Assembly (NCBI GenBank): GCA_051453625.1
Contig: JBOZIK010000001.1
Location: forward strand, 203,458,995-203,522,994
From: Welwitschia mirabilis
Lineage: Eukaryota > Gnetophyta > Gnetopsida > Welwitschiales
Direction: 5' to 3'
DNA: 64,000 bases
In this document: positions 47,041 through 59,255 of the stretch, in pieces
How positions within the stretch are numbered: position 1 is the stretch's first letter
Layout of the letters: the number at the start of each line of letters is the position of its first letter
Program-made: the position numbers and the translations under genes
Notes under the pieces: model-generated
The model's input: the letters and a program-made list of their open reading frames with translations, nothing else
What the model was told of the DNA's origin: nothing
Databases searched by the model: none

Positions 47041-49480
47041 TCTACAATATTGAGCATACTTTCCCAATTTTGAGAATGTCCTTTCTAGTTTAACTCTTAA
47101 GAGAACTTGATCATTAACTTGAAAAACCTGATGGAAGTAATTCTAATTAAAACATTTCTTATATCTGTCTTAGGTACCCTGTAGTTCTTTTTAAACATTT
47201 TTTATAATTCTCTCAATTCTTTGAATTTTTTCTTATTGTCCTTTCTCTCTTTGAATAAGGTTGTTCCAAGTAATTAGAGTTACACAGTTTCTACTATACA
47301 TACATTTAAGGGTAATGCATTTGATAGAGGATTAATATCCTTAATTGTAAGGAACTTAGTGATACTCTTATCATCTGGTGGATTTGCTAGTGATATAACT
47401 TCTTCATACATATTCTAATACATAGTTTGCCTATTCTATTTCTCCATCAATTTTACAATGAAATATACTATTAAAGAACACTTATGTCCATAAATTTTTG
47501 AAGAATTCCCACTAAAAATTTGAGACAAATTTTGGCCATTGTTAGATATAGAATTTGTGAGGTGCCCTGTAGTTTGAAAATCTTCCCTATGAATTAGCCT
47601 ATAATTTCTTCCACCATTGTTATTATTATAATTGGGATAAAATAAGCCATCTTTGATAACTTATTAATACATATAAAAATCACATCATGTTGCTTAATTA
47701 TCTTAAGAAATTTTATAGTAAAATCCATGGTAATCTCCTCCAATTTCTATGATGGTACTTATAGAGCTTTTAAAAAGCTAATGTGTTTTTGCTAGTTCAG
47801 CTTGCTCTTTGATAAATAGGACATCCTTTGATGAATTCCTTTGTTTAACTTTTGGTTCTTAGCTAGTAGTATTGCCATCCTAGTATGACATAGGTTTTTT
47901 CAAATCTAGGATTTCCTACATATGGGACTTCATGAGCTTCTCATAAGAGTTATCATTACCAAGTTTCCTAGGAAATGCATGTTCTTTTATTTGAATTCCT
48001 TTCTTAAATACAACATGACAAGGTACTTGGCTGAATTGTATGGGAATTCATACTTACTTAGTTTGAAAGTAAGTTTATGATCTTTAAGTATTGGTAATAC
48101 TATCTTTAAATGCTAGATATTTTCCTCTCCATTATTTAAGTACACTAGAATAGCATCCATAAAAACTAGTATAAATTGATTTAAGTATGTATGGAATGTA
48201 TTGTTCCTTAATGTTATGAATGTGGCTTAGACATTTGTTAACCTGATAGACATTATTGTGAATTCAAAATGATCATATTTTCTTTTGAATGTTATTTTTG
48301 GAATTTTTTTTCCTTGATGTAAATTTGATTGTATTTTGACTTTAAATCAACATTGATAAAGTGCGATATCCCCTGAAGTTGATTAAACAAATCATCAATT
48401 CTACTTAATAGATATTTATTATTAATTATTACCTTATTTATTTATTAGTAAATAATGCATAGATATAATTATTCATCCTTCCTTTTCATAATTAATACTA
48501 ACACTCCCTATGGTAACATACTTGGTATAATTTTTCCCTCTTTCATGAGCCATTAAATTTGTATTTTTAGTTTGCTCACTTCTATCACTAAAAAATGATA
48601 TAGGACTCAAGAAATTGTTTATGCATCTAGTAAAATTCATCTAGTAAAATGTCTATATAATGTTGAATTTTCCTCTTTTTTGGTTAGTCTAGTATATCTT
48701 CGATTTTCATGAAGTTCTTTTAGCAATTAAATTTTATCTTCTTTTATTATAATAACACAAAATAATTGTGTTCTTTTAATTCCTTATTTTATTTTTCTTT
48801 TTATCATAAATAGAATGTTTTTCCTCTTACCTTCCCCTTTAAGGACCTGACCTATAGATAGGTTTTGATAAAAAGAGTTCATTCTTGAAATGAAATTATT
48901 ACTTTATAATTATCCAAGAAAGATGTAACTAAGTTTGCATCATACTTGCCAATATCAAACACATAAATTTTGTCTATAAAACTTTATTCATTGATGGTAA
49001 ATTTCAACTGTTTGCAAATATCAAATTGAGTTAATACTTTACAATCTGCAACTTTCACTTTAAAGCTAGACTCTCTACTTATCTTATTTTTAAAATAATA
49101 TGTTATTTTGGTGAAATGAATTTTTTTACTAGTATTATTATTAATAAGAAATAAAATAAGTTTATTTTATAAGAATTATTTTAGCTAAATCATTGAAATC
49201 TATTTTATACAAAACTTGTTTGAATGACCATAAGAAGTCACTTTCTAGTTGATACTTGTTTTTATCCAATGGAGGAAAGGCTTTACCTAGTTATCCTATT
49301 TTTATTAGGGCATTTCCTCATGAGGTATTCTTTCTTCTTGTAATAATGACAAATTTGAACTAGATGATCCATTTTAGTTGTTAATGATTTTTTAGTCATA
49401 ATGGTGGCATATTCTAAAAATTTACTCATTGTTGTGATGGTTGTATAGTGTTGTCCATTTGGTCTTATATGGAAAGTCAT
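47040..49480 (-). pseudogene. Gyp1: Ty3/gypsy gag-pol remnant
   Basis: Minus-strand order: gag zinc knuckle (49,310-49,351), reverse transcriptase (48,300-48,550: INKVIINNKYLLSRIDDLFN, QLQGISHFINVDLKSKYNQI), integrase core (47,480-47,780: LEEITMDFTIKFLKIIKQHD, INKLSKMAYFIPI) and integrase C-terminus (47,045-47,165: VNDQVLLRVKLERTFSKLGK). The MDF aspartate (47,720-47,728) is present; the SDRD motif is replaced by LYLTMAK. The RT active-site region and RNase H are not readable. Many stops. Gag N-terminus not traced. The order is that of Ty3/gypsy, not copia. Confidence 0.8.
49310..49351 (-). other. Decayed CCHC zinc knuckle of Gyp1
   Basis: CHYYKKKEYLMRKC has canonical spacing, with Cys2 and His both turned to Tyr. 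Each is one transition (TGT to TAT, CAT to TAT). Confidence 0.65.
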
Positions 49481-50619
49481 TTATCTACTTCCATATAATA
49501 TTTGATTTTCTTATGAGCTTTTTGAGATGATTTTCACTCCAACAAGTAGATGAGATTTCATAATCTTAGTGGTAGAGTTTCTATAAAGTTATTTAAAATT
49601 TCTTCTTATTCTAAATGTTTTTGATATTTAGCTAGTCTTTGAAAGTATTCCTAGTGTTTATTAAGAATTATTATTCCTACTTGCAACTACTTGAACTACA
49701 TTCTCTTATTCCTAATGAAGTAATTAAGAATGAAAGCTATTTAGAATTATTTTGTAAAATTAGGCTAATAAACCTAGTTATTTTTTTATATTAAGATGGC
49801 TCTATCATGTTTAAAATCTCCAATTAAGAACATGATTACATATATGCTTCATAGTTTATTTTATACATTTTTTTAGTTTGAAGTGATTTTTTATGTGTTG
49901 TAGCCACTTGAAGACTTCTTCAGAAGATCTAAGCCCATTCCTGTACATTTAAATTTGTACCTTTTTGGCATACTCAATTAAGTTAAAATCTTCCAATATA
50001 TGGGGAATTATTTTTTATCATAAAAAGAAATATGATATTTACATTACTTGAATCTTTTATGGAAATTGACTAGAGTTGTTTGATCTATTAACTATGAGGA
50101 TTGCCTAGATAAGTGATCTATTTTTTCATTTTGATCTTCAAGAATATGTTGGATTTAAGATTATATCTCATAAGTGATATTATTCAAGTTCATCTTCTAA
50201 AATTTTTAGAATTAATTCTAATTTCTCATTGGTTCTCTTTATGAAGCTTCTACATTAGCATGGTTACTTTCAAACTAGCTGTGAATTTCATTGAGTCTTT
50301 ACTCTAAGGTAATGGTGAAAGTACTTATACAATCTTCTATAACTTATTAATGTAAACTTCATACTCATGCCATATACTCTTAACTCATTTTACTTAACCT
50401 TTTTATAGCTAGAAAATTGTGTTAGCTTTGGGAGTTAGAGTTACAATGGTCATGGTAGTTGCTGCTTTAGTTACTAACTACTATAGAGAGATTTATTTAA
50501 TTATTAATAAGTTACATAATAATATCATTTTGTAATTATATTTACTAATCCATTTTTATAATAACCACTTCTATATGTTTCTCTACCTTTACAGGCTAAT
50601 GTCATTAACTATAGACATC
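49481..50619. other. Stretch between Gyp1 and the 91-bp array
   Basis: Probably the decayed gag and leader of Gyp1 by position, but no motif can be read. Confidence 0.3.
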
Positions 50620-51931
50620 ATGTGGTAATTTTTGTTAGTTTTAGGAGTGATTTAGTCAAAATCCTAGTGTCCCTTTTTATTACAAACTATCTCTTTAATC
50701 TATACAAGTACTGAGATATTTTATATGGATCATGAAGTTGATCCAATTAGAACCCTAGTGTCTTCTTATATTTTAACCTATCTTTTTGATCTACATAATA
50801 ATTGAGATAGATTCTATGGGTTTTCGGACTAATCCAGTTAGAAACTTGACATATCCTTATGTTCTAAACTACTTTTATATCTTGCACAATAATATAGATA
50901 TCTTTTATGAATTATAAGGATGCTCTAGTTAAAACCTTGGTGTTCCTTTATGTTGTAGACTTTTAACATGGTCTACATAAGCATCGAAGTGGCTTATGTA
51001 GGTTCTAAGATTGATACAGTCTAAACCATGATGTCCTCTTATGTTGTAAATTGCTTTTTAATCTACTAGATAATCAAGATACCTTTATAGATTTTAAGGA
51101 TGATACAATCAGAAATTTGACACTTTCTTATGTTGTAAGCTACTAAGATGGCTTTCATAAGTATTGAGATATCATCTATAAATTCAAGGGCTAATATAGT
51201 TAGAACATTAGCATTCCCTTATGTTCTAAGCTATATTTTTAAACTATAAAAAAAGTGAGACAATTTTTATAACTTCTAAATGTAATTTAATTATAACATT
51301 AACATCCCCTTATGTTGCAAATTGCTGACTTAAGCTATACAAGCATTAAGATGGCTTTTATGGGTTCTAAGGCTGATCTAGTTAGAATCATAGCATTGCC
51401 TTATCTTGTAAACTACTAACATGATATTCATAAGTAGCAAGATGGTTTTTGTGGATTATAAAGCTAATTGGATCATAACCTAGCATCCCTTATCTTGTAG
51501 TCTAATAACATGACCTAACAAGCATAAATTTGGCTTTTATGGGTCTTAGAATTAATCTATTTAAAGCCTTGGTAGCAAATTATGTTTTAAACTATTAACA
51601 TGACCTACATGATAATTAAGGTATCTTTTATTAATTCTAAGGATGATCTAATAAGAACCTTGGTGCTCTCTTATGTTATAAATTGTTGACATGGCTAGCA
51701 TGAGCATCAAACTAGCTTTTGTTCTAGGATTGATCTAGTTAGAACATTGATATCATCTTATGTTTTAACCTAGCTCCTTGACCTGCATGACAACTGAGGT
51801 ATCTTCTATGGGTCTTATGCCTAATATAGTTAGGACCCTAGTTTTTTCGTATCTTGTAAATTACTAACATGACTTGCATAAACATCAAGGTGGATTTTGT
51901 AAATCTTAGAGGGGACTCATTTAGAACCTTA
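50620..51931. repeat. 91-bp tandem array, left block (about 14 units)
   Basis: Units begin at GTTAGAACCTTGATGTCCC-like sequence and end at ...TTCTAAGGATGATCTA. Typical length is 91 bp (one unit at about 51,289-51,379 counts exactly 91) and divergence is high. Two unit types differ in the middle: ACATGACCTACATAAGCATC (A) versus TTTGATCTACATAATAATTG (B). The array is broken by Gyp2 after the first ~12 bases of a unit and resumes at 63,091. Confidence 0.85.
51927..51931. repeat. Left target-site duplication of Gyp2 (CCTTA)
   Basis: Unit positions 8-12 of the array. The right copy is CTTTG (63,091-63,095). Each is one transition from CCTTG, the form found in most array units. Confidence 0.7.
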
Positions 51932-52110
51932 GGTAAGGCTTAAATTTTATACATCCAAAAATTTCAAACTCTACTTTGATATTAAAATGTAAGATCTAAT
52001 ATTATACATCTAAGAACTTTAACTTGATTTGATGCCATAATGTAAAATTCATGTTTTTCATCCAAAACTCAAATGTTTTTTAATTTAGAAATGTAACATT
52101 CACATTTTTT
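51932..52110 (-). repeat. Tandem LTR-end/primer-site units at the Gyp2 3' LTR edge
   Basis: Units contain TTTGATATTAAAATGTAAG, TTTGATGCCATAATGTAAA and TTTAGAAATGTAACATTC. They echo the CTCTGATACCAAAATGTAAC junction at 59,242-59,261 and the triple at 36,640-36,770. Confidence 0.6.
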
Positions 52111-55089
52111 ATTTAAAGCCTAAAACTAATGAACTGATAAATACTAATTTAGCATTTAAGATTTATGGTCAAGGTTATGCATAGCTTCAAAACTATCTCT
52201 ACTTGAAATTTAATTAAGGAAATCTAGGCCTCGAGAGTACACTAAATAATAATAGTAATTTAAAACTCTAAAAATAACAAAATAGATTGTGTTTTTAACT
52301 AGAAACACCCAAGATGTACCTTAAAGGATATGAATTAAGATTAGATTTACAACCATTTTTACATAAGAAAATAAGTATTAAAAATGTTAATGATAAGTTT
52401 CATAGTTATTTGTCTCACATCATATATCTATAAGTGTCTAAAGATAATCTTTTAATGTTGTTCTTATCATAATTCTTAAATTATACACACAATTGCAATG
52501 CAAACATAAACATATGTTGTAAATGCAACTACAATGCAAATGCAGGTCATACTCATTATTGCATCATCCCAAAGTAATGGAAAACCTTAAAAATCCATCA
52601 ATTTTAATTGATATAATTGTACTTTTTAGATAGATTTATTTCTTATTTAGAATAGATGACAACTTTCCTTTAAAATTGGAATTTACATAGGAAAAAAAGA
52701 TAGTGATTTAACTCTTCTCTAATGACATCTTGGATGCCCACTTATTATGCTTTCTCAGAATACTATGTAGTCCTAAACCTTATATTAAGTTAACATTAAA
52801 TAATTATTTTCAATACTTAAAAACACTTAACTAGCTACAAAATAAGATTCCTCCTTCTAATGTAGATTATTTTAGAACTGTGTTATAAGAAGTTTAATCT
52901 CTATTATTCTGTTTTACTTACATTCTCATAAGAAAAATAAATGTTAGCAAATTCAATCAGATTTTCAATAGTAGTATTTCATTTCAATAATTAAAATCTT
53001 CCTCCCTCTTAGTCATTGCATTAACTTATGCTCAACTAATGATCATTATACTTTTATAATATTTTTCCTCTTGATAATGCCATTGTTATTTTCAAAATAT
53101 ATTTTTACTATTTCCATAATGTTTTATTAATTTCTTAATTGTTTACTCTTTTAACCTTTCTAAAATCTCTGTTAAAGATATATTTTTCTTAAATTTCAAC
53201 ACTCTATAATTATACTATGAAATTTTCAAGGAATTTGCAAGAACAGATTGTTACATTTTCTATTAAATATTATTCAAGTAAGATATACATCATCAAACAT
53301 TTAAATATACTACATTATACATATTTCAAGTTTCAAGATACTCTAAGCTCATCAACTAATTACAACATGTAAGATATAAAATATCCATGATAAGATTTTA
53401 AGATTTTCACTCCAAACATAGTTTTACAAAATAAACGGGAAAGTAATGATCTCCACTCCATCATGCCCTCCTCAATAATTAATTTATCTTTTTAGATACT
53501 CTAGTTTTTTTTAACTTATTTTACATAAGAATACGGATTAAGAACCATTAAATCTTCACAGATTCTAGTATAAACTAGATAAGATAAAGAAAAAGGTTAA
53601 GCATCCTAAGTCACATGATAGATAAGACAAGATTAAGATTTTAAGTATTAAAATTATGAAAATAAAATAAGAGTAACCAGATTTTAATAATTTTTCATAT
53701 ATTTTTCCTTTACTACCTCATTCAGTAATCCATGGATTTCATTGCCTCATTATCAATCTATAAATCTACTAATATCTACTATCTTATTTAGCAATATGTT
53801 TGTCTCTTATACTACACTACCTCATTTAGTATTCTAGGGATCTATCAATTCTAGTGCCTCATTCAGTGATCTATGGATTCTAACATTTCACTAACTCATT
53901 TGGCAATTTATGGAATTCTCATTTTCATAAGATCTAAATATCATAAGATACCATAAGAACATGAAAGATTTTTATCAAGATACATTACCAAGGATTTTAA
54001 CAAAATATTAATTTTTACTAATCAATAATCATAAAATTTTAGATTATAATCACACTCATATAGATTTCAAGCTAGTATAATACACCTTAAACTTCCAAAC
54101 GATTCATCAATAAAGCAATAAAAAAATTACTCATAAATAGAAAATATAACTTAAAATTTTACAATTTTTTAAAAAAGAAATAATTCATTAAGAAATAGAC
54201 ACCTATTTAAGCCTTAAAAAAGATGAAAGAATAAGGAACAAAACAATGTTGCAAAAATAAATAACCATATTAGATTTAAAAATTAAATAGGATCGTACTT
54301 AAAATTATATGTAAATCTTTTTAAGCTTTTGAATACTTAAAGACTTTAAGTATTTCAAAACTCTAATGGTTATAAAATGTCAAGGTTCAAAGTTGCTAAG
54401 ATCCAATATTAGAGGATTTTTTAAGAATATAAAGATAAAAGGAGAAAGAAGTTCTATATATAATAAGAAGATATAGGGATATGAATAGATATTATTTTGA
54501 AGAGGATGTGAAGAGACACTATCTTGGAAAAAAGATGGTTATGATTGCATAAGCTCTAGTCATTTACTTTGCCTAACCATTAGGTGCATTTGATATTTCA
54601 TCATAATAGTAACTACTTATCATGTCAAATATCTATTTTGTTAATAATTAATAATCATGAAAAAGATAGTGTAAGTAATAATAATTAAGTTCTTTGAAAT
54701 TTTTCAAAATAAAAAAAAATAAGATGAGTTAGTAACATAGCAATATAACTTTTTCAAATTCCAAAATAATCATTGATGCTAATTCAGATAAGCCATTTAA
54801 GAAAGATATGCCAAACTTTCAAGAGCATACCACTATATTTCCATAATAAGGAAAAGCAATATAATTACAATTATTTTCATTTAGATAATCAAGCTCAGGC
54901 ATTTAGTAAAAATATTAAGAAATAACATCCAAATAAGATTACATCATCTATACATATTTTTCCATTTGTAATAAATCTTTTATCCTATAAGACATTAAAC
55001 TATACTCTAATTATTTATTTATCATTATTATAATATTTAAATATATTTAGGATAAGTTTTTAAAATATTTCAAAATTTGGGATGTGACA
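51932..55089 (-). repeat. 3' LTR of Gyp2
   Basis: On the minus strand it begins TGTCACATCCCAAATTTTG, the common start of gypsy LTRs of this group. The other end is a series of four TGTAA-type termini (51,932, 51,988, 52,041, 52,092) 51-56 bp apart, three of them preceded by decayed primer-site sequence. Patches around 53,715-53,930 repeat a 'TCATTTAGTAATCTATGGAT' phrase. Confidence 0.75.
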
Positions 55090-55139
55090 TTTCTCATATT
55101 CTTAAGAAGTTTCCTCTTAAAAATTTGCCAAAAGCTCTA

Positions 55140-55560
55140 GTTTCCATTACTTAATATCTATTTTTGTTTTCCAAGTTATTTATTCTATAGATTAATTTGA
55201 CTATTGAATCTTATAAAGTTATACAACTTTATCTTATAATACCATTTGATTTTGACTTTAAATATTAATTGATTAAGTTTTAGTTAAACAAAATTTGAAA
55301 GAATATTTACCTATTTATTAGGTATCTTTATCTCATTAGCTAAAGATTTCCTTAAGAAGGATATGTAAAAAACATTATGAATAATTAATAGATATGGTTG
55401 TAAGGCTAACTCATATGCTACTAATCTAGTCCTTTTGATAATCTAATAAGGTTGTATAAATCTTACAGTCAATTTTCCATTTTTACTAAACTTAAAAAAT
55501 TCTTTAAAAGGTGAGAATTTAAAATAAATATCTTGAAACTCTATATGTCTTATTTGGCAA
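55140..55560 (-). pseudogene. Gyp2 integrase C-terminus and chromodomain remnant
   Basis: The minus strand reads RQAKYANCQIRHIEFQDIYF, KFSPFKEFFKFSKNGKLTVR, FIQP, LVAYELALQPYL, HNVFYISFLRK. These match in order the conserved C-terminal part of Tekay/Del integrases (RQK.YAD.RR..LEF, VSP.KG..RFGKKGKLSPR, VAY.LALPP, VFHVS.LRK). A poor chromodomain-like tail (EITWKTKIDIK) follows to 55,140. Such tails steer integration towards heterochromatin. Confidence 0.8.
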
Positions 55561-55639
55561 TTTGCATATTTAGCTTGTCTATTCTTTATCATCTTTAATC
55601 TTTTTCTAATTAGTCTTACTTTTTCTTATAAACCTTAAG

Positions 55640-56350
55640 TACATAATAAATTTAATAATTTCTTATCTATAATGTCAAGCCATGTTGCTAGTGTTCCAAA
55701 TTTTTTGTCATACAGAGTTTCAAATGTTGTGCATGCTATAGAATCCTGGTAGCTATTATTATAAATGAGTACCATTAATGCTAAATGGTCCATTCAAGTC
55801 CTGTAAAATCCAAAATTACTGACCTTAAATGAATCTTTTAAAATTTAATTTACTCTTTTTAGTTAACTATCTATTTGAGGATGAAAAGTTATACTAAAGT
55901 TTAAGTTATTTCCCAATTCTCTGTCTAAAATAATTCTTTTAGGTATTTAATACAATTTGACTATATTCTTAACATATTCCTTTACAATATTTTTAGCTAA
56001 ATCTTTTTTTTCACTAGAAAGAAATGTGTGCTTTTGATTAAGAGATTAATCACTATCAAAATAGAGTCATAATCATATTCTATCTTAGGTAGACCTATAA
56101 TAAAATCCATAGTGATAACCTTTCATTTCCATTCTAGAATGTCATGGAAATATAAAACTTCAACTGGATGTTGATATTTAGCTTTGACTAGTTGATAGGT
56201 CATACATTTATCTACAAAGTTAGTAACTTTTGAATTTATTCCTCATTATCAAAAATGTTGTTTAATATCTTTATACATATTATTAACTCTTCAGTGGCTA
56301 GCATGTCGTGTACTATGACATTCTTTAAAAATCATTTATTTCATCTACTC
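55640..56350 (-). pseudogene. Gyp2 integrase (zinc and catalytic domains)
   Basis: The zinc-binding domain appears as HSTRHASH... and KCMTYQLVKAKYQHPVEVLY, with the second Cys turned to Tyr. The core follows: ITMDFIIGLPKIEYDYDSIL, IKSTHFFLVKKKDLAKN, IILDRELGN. Both Asp residues of the catalytic triad are present (MDF, LDRE); the Glu position reads Lys (LKRVN where ERVIQ is usual), a G-to-A change. ALMVLIYNNSYQDSIACTTF follows as in related elements. Several stops interrupt it. Confidence 0.8.
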
Positions 56351-56699
56351 TCCATTAGGCACTATATTTTTATTTATAAAAGTAACAAATTCATCAATAA
56401 AAACTTAATTCTATCAATTCCTTCTTTTTTTATCTTCCTGCATAGATGATAGCTCTATTGTAGATTGTTTTCTTACTTAATTCATCAGCCATTATATTTT
56501 CTCTTCTTAATGGTAGTTTTTTTCTTTATTTAAGATTCAAGTCTTGTTAAGTGTGAATGTACTTAAAACTTTTATGGTCTACCTAAATTTCAAATTTTGG
56601 TCTATATAGGTAACACCTTGAAATATTAAGTGCATGAATTACAATAGCTAATTATGAATTGTGCATAGAATAATTCCTTTCACAGTTCATTAGTTATCT

Positions 56700-57600
56700 T
56701 GATGTATAACTCTTTCTTCTTACATTAACACTGCTGCTGACCATTCTATGGAAGCATTAATATATATTGTATATATTTTTTAAGATTTTAACATTTTTAA
56801 AATAGATTTAAATACAATTTCTCTTTTAATTTTTGAAGTGCTTCATGATAATATTTTTAAAACAAGGATTTAAGAGGAATTGAAATATTTGAAAAGTTTG
56901 AAATAATATCAAGCTAATTTAAAAAAGCTTCTTACCTTAATTATTAATTTTGTTTTGGGCCAATATATTACTACTTATACTTTATTATTATCCACATTAA
57001 TTTCTTCTTCTCAAATTATATGCCCTAAAAAATTGATTATAGTTTAAACAAATTCACACTTTTTAAGGTTGGCATAAAATTAACTTCTTCTTAAAGTATC
57101 CAATACTATTTGTAGATGTTTTTTATAATTCTCATTAGTAAATAAATACATCAAAGAATTCATCTAGATATTCTTGAAAAATGTTATTCATAATTCCCAT
57201 AAATGTAGTTGGTGTGTTAAAAAGTTAAAATGATATTATTTAAAATTCATAATTATCATATCTAGTGCAAAATGTTATTTTGAAAGTATCTTTATTCTTG
57301 ATTTTAAGTTGGTGGTATCCTAATTTAAGATAAATCTTTGACAAAAACTTCATAAACTTTAATTGATCAAATAAATAATTAATATTGAATAATGGATAAC
57401 TATTTGTAATTATTACTTTATTTAGCATTCTCTGATTTATACATAGCCTCAATCCTCTATCCTTATTTTTAAAAAATAACACTAACATATTTAGCATTCT
57501 ATAATCCACACTTAGCCTCAATCCTCCATTCTTCCTTTTAACAAATAATACTAGTGCATCCCATGATATAATTCTTGACTTAATTAATTCTTTTTTCAAA
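56700..57600 (-). pseudogene. Gyp2 reverse transcriptase and RNase H remnant, with internal duplication
   Basis: The frame 57,240-57,599 is open for 119 codons: LVLFVKRKNGGLRLSVDYRM, a repeat LVLFFKNKDRGLRLCINQRM, then LNKVIITNSYPLFNINYLFD, IYLKLGYHQLKIKNKDTF, ITFCTRYDNYEF. This covers RT blocks from the first to KTAFxTRYGHYEF. The 69-bp direct repeat (57,421-57,489 and 57,490-57,558) doubles the first block. Further left, YANLKKCEF...INFLGHII, VDNNKV...WP and VRSFF read as the RT thumb and RNase H approach. The YVDD active-site box is not readable. Confidence 0.85.
57421..57558 (-). repeat. 69-bp in-frame tandem duplication inside Gyp2 RT
   Basis: 57,421-57,489 and 57,490-57,558 share TTTAGCATTCT, TAGCCTCAATCCTC and the AAATAA-ACTA endings, and both translate to the same RT block (about 23 residues). 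Homologous RTs have one such block. Confidence 0.8.
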
Positions 57601-57799
57601 AAGTATTATTAACTAAGTCTTTAATTCTATCAACTCTATAGTAGGCATTCTGTATGATGCCTTTATAATAGGTTTTTCTCTTTATTTAGTAGTAATTTCA
57701 AAATATTATACACTTGTTAGAGGACAACCTAGTAACTCATTTGGAAAAACATTTAAAATTTCTTATCCTACTTAGAATATCTAATATTTTTATCTTTCT

Positions 57800-58260
57800 T
57801 TAATGAGACAAATGAAATTTAATAACTTCAAATGCTTGTTCATGTCTAACTTTCTTTTTCATTTGCTTACTCCTAATTAGTTTTTTTAATACAAATCTTG
57901 ATATAATTAGCAAATACACTCTTTCTTCTTTTGAATCTATTAGTGTAATATTTTTGTGATTGCAATCTATTTGAGCTTTATTTTCTTGCAAGTAATTCAT
58001 TTTTAGAATAATGTCAAAATATCCTAATTCAAATAATAATAGTTATACTTAAAATTTATAACCATCAATATATAATGTACACACAGGTATTTCTATAGTT
58101 ATTTTGATTTGACTACATCTAGGAGTTCTACTATTAAATGATTGCTATTCTTAATTTCTAAAAACATCTTTCTAGCTATCAAGTATGAAATGAAAGAATT
58201 AAATGCACCTATATCTACTAAAATTTTATGAGAATATTTAACAACATACTTGTAGTTTCT
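57800..58260 (-). pseudogene. Gyp2 aspartic protease and linker
   Basis: KILVDIGAFNSFIS (DIGA at 58,204-58,215) is the retropepsin-like active site, with DTGA changed to DIGA. LGYFDIILKMNYLQENKAQI plus DCNHKN (open at 57,800-58,000) is the FDVILGMDWL...AxIDC segment that follows in gypsy proteins. It would cleave the polyprotein; stops and the Thr-to-Ile change make it inactive. Confidence 0.8.
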
Positions 58261-58559
58261 AATATCACTTTAGTTGACCATTTTTTTAGAGACTAAGGCA
58301 TATAACTTTTTAACATTTGTCATAGATACTCCCTATTTATTTCTTGTATTTAATGCATTTTCTTAGTATAAACTAGAGTGATATTTACTCTACCTCTTCC
58401 TTTAGTCATACCTATATTTCTATTGAATGGTTTTTTTTTTTATGGTTGCATTCTTCTAATAACTTAAGGTATTCTCTTTCTTTCTTAAGGTTTTTATTCA
58501 TAGTCTAAAACTCTTCACTAAGTCTAGTATTTTCTAAGGTCTCTGTAATAGTTTTTGAT

Positions 58560-59010
58560 TAAAATAGTTTAATTTGATTTTAAATCACTAGATATAGACT
58601 AGCCACAAATCTCTTGACTTTTACTTATTTACTATCTAATAATTCAGGAACATATCTCAAAAAGGTTTATAAATTTGTATTCATGTTGAGATATTGTTAT
58701 AAAAGCCTATCTACGTTTATAAAATCCATTAGCCTTTGCATTTTTAAAAAATTCTAAAATGTATTTACCTCTAAATCTTCTTTCAAATTCTTCCCATGTG
58801 ATATGCATTAGAAATAATTCTTAAAGTCTTTCTACATCCCCCCATAAACCTACTTATTTAATAAGTTGATGAATTACTAATATTCCCTTTTGTTCTATGG
58901 TAAAATTAAACATTTTCAATTCCTTTTGTATAAGTAAACCATGATTTTGGGTCTATTACATTATGAACACCTTTAAAAGTTGGAGGTTTTTCCTCTTAAA
59001 TTACATCATC
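58560..59010 (-). pseudogene. Gyp2 gag remnant
   Basis: The minus strand gives NPPTFKG, SWFTYTKGIE, then in another frame LWGDVERLxELFLMHITWEEF and ERRFRGKYILEFFKNAKANG, with ISQHEYKF next. These fit the Retrotrans_gag domain (PPxFxG, WW, ITWxEFxxxFxxxY, EFxxLxQG). At least one frameshift and stops. No zinc knuckle was found in 58,300-58,500. Confidence 0.7.
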
Positions 59011-59240
59011 ATCTTTCTAAGAGAGTCACCATCTTCTCCACCACTATTTTACTCATAAATCTCATTCACTAGGTTGTTAATAGCATTTACTAATTTTTTG
59101 ATTTTATTTAGTTGGTTTAATTTCTTTTCTTGAGACAATATTAATCTTATGAAAGATATATACACATCACAAACTTAGGTTTTAATATTAAGATCAATAA
59201 TGACCTAATAATATTTATGCTTAAGGAAATCACAACCTAT

Positions 59241-59252
59241 GCTCTGATACCA
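59241..59252 (-). promoter_or_regulatory. Primer binding site of Gyp2 (tRNA-iMet)
   Basis: TGGTATCAGAGC on the minus strand, a perfect 12-base match, three bases from the LTR end. Confidence 0.85.
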
Positions 59253-59255
59253 AAA

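Noticed and set aside
50620-51931. CRISPR-like array
   Set aside because: Units are contiguous 91-bp repeats with no constant-repeat/variable-spacer pattern, and the context is a plant genome.
53715-53930. Possible short tandem repeat ('CTCATTTAGTAATCTATGGAT')
   Set aside because: Only four or five loose phrases with irregular spacing. It is a feature of the Gyp2 LTR (also at 61,800-61,920), not a separate array.
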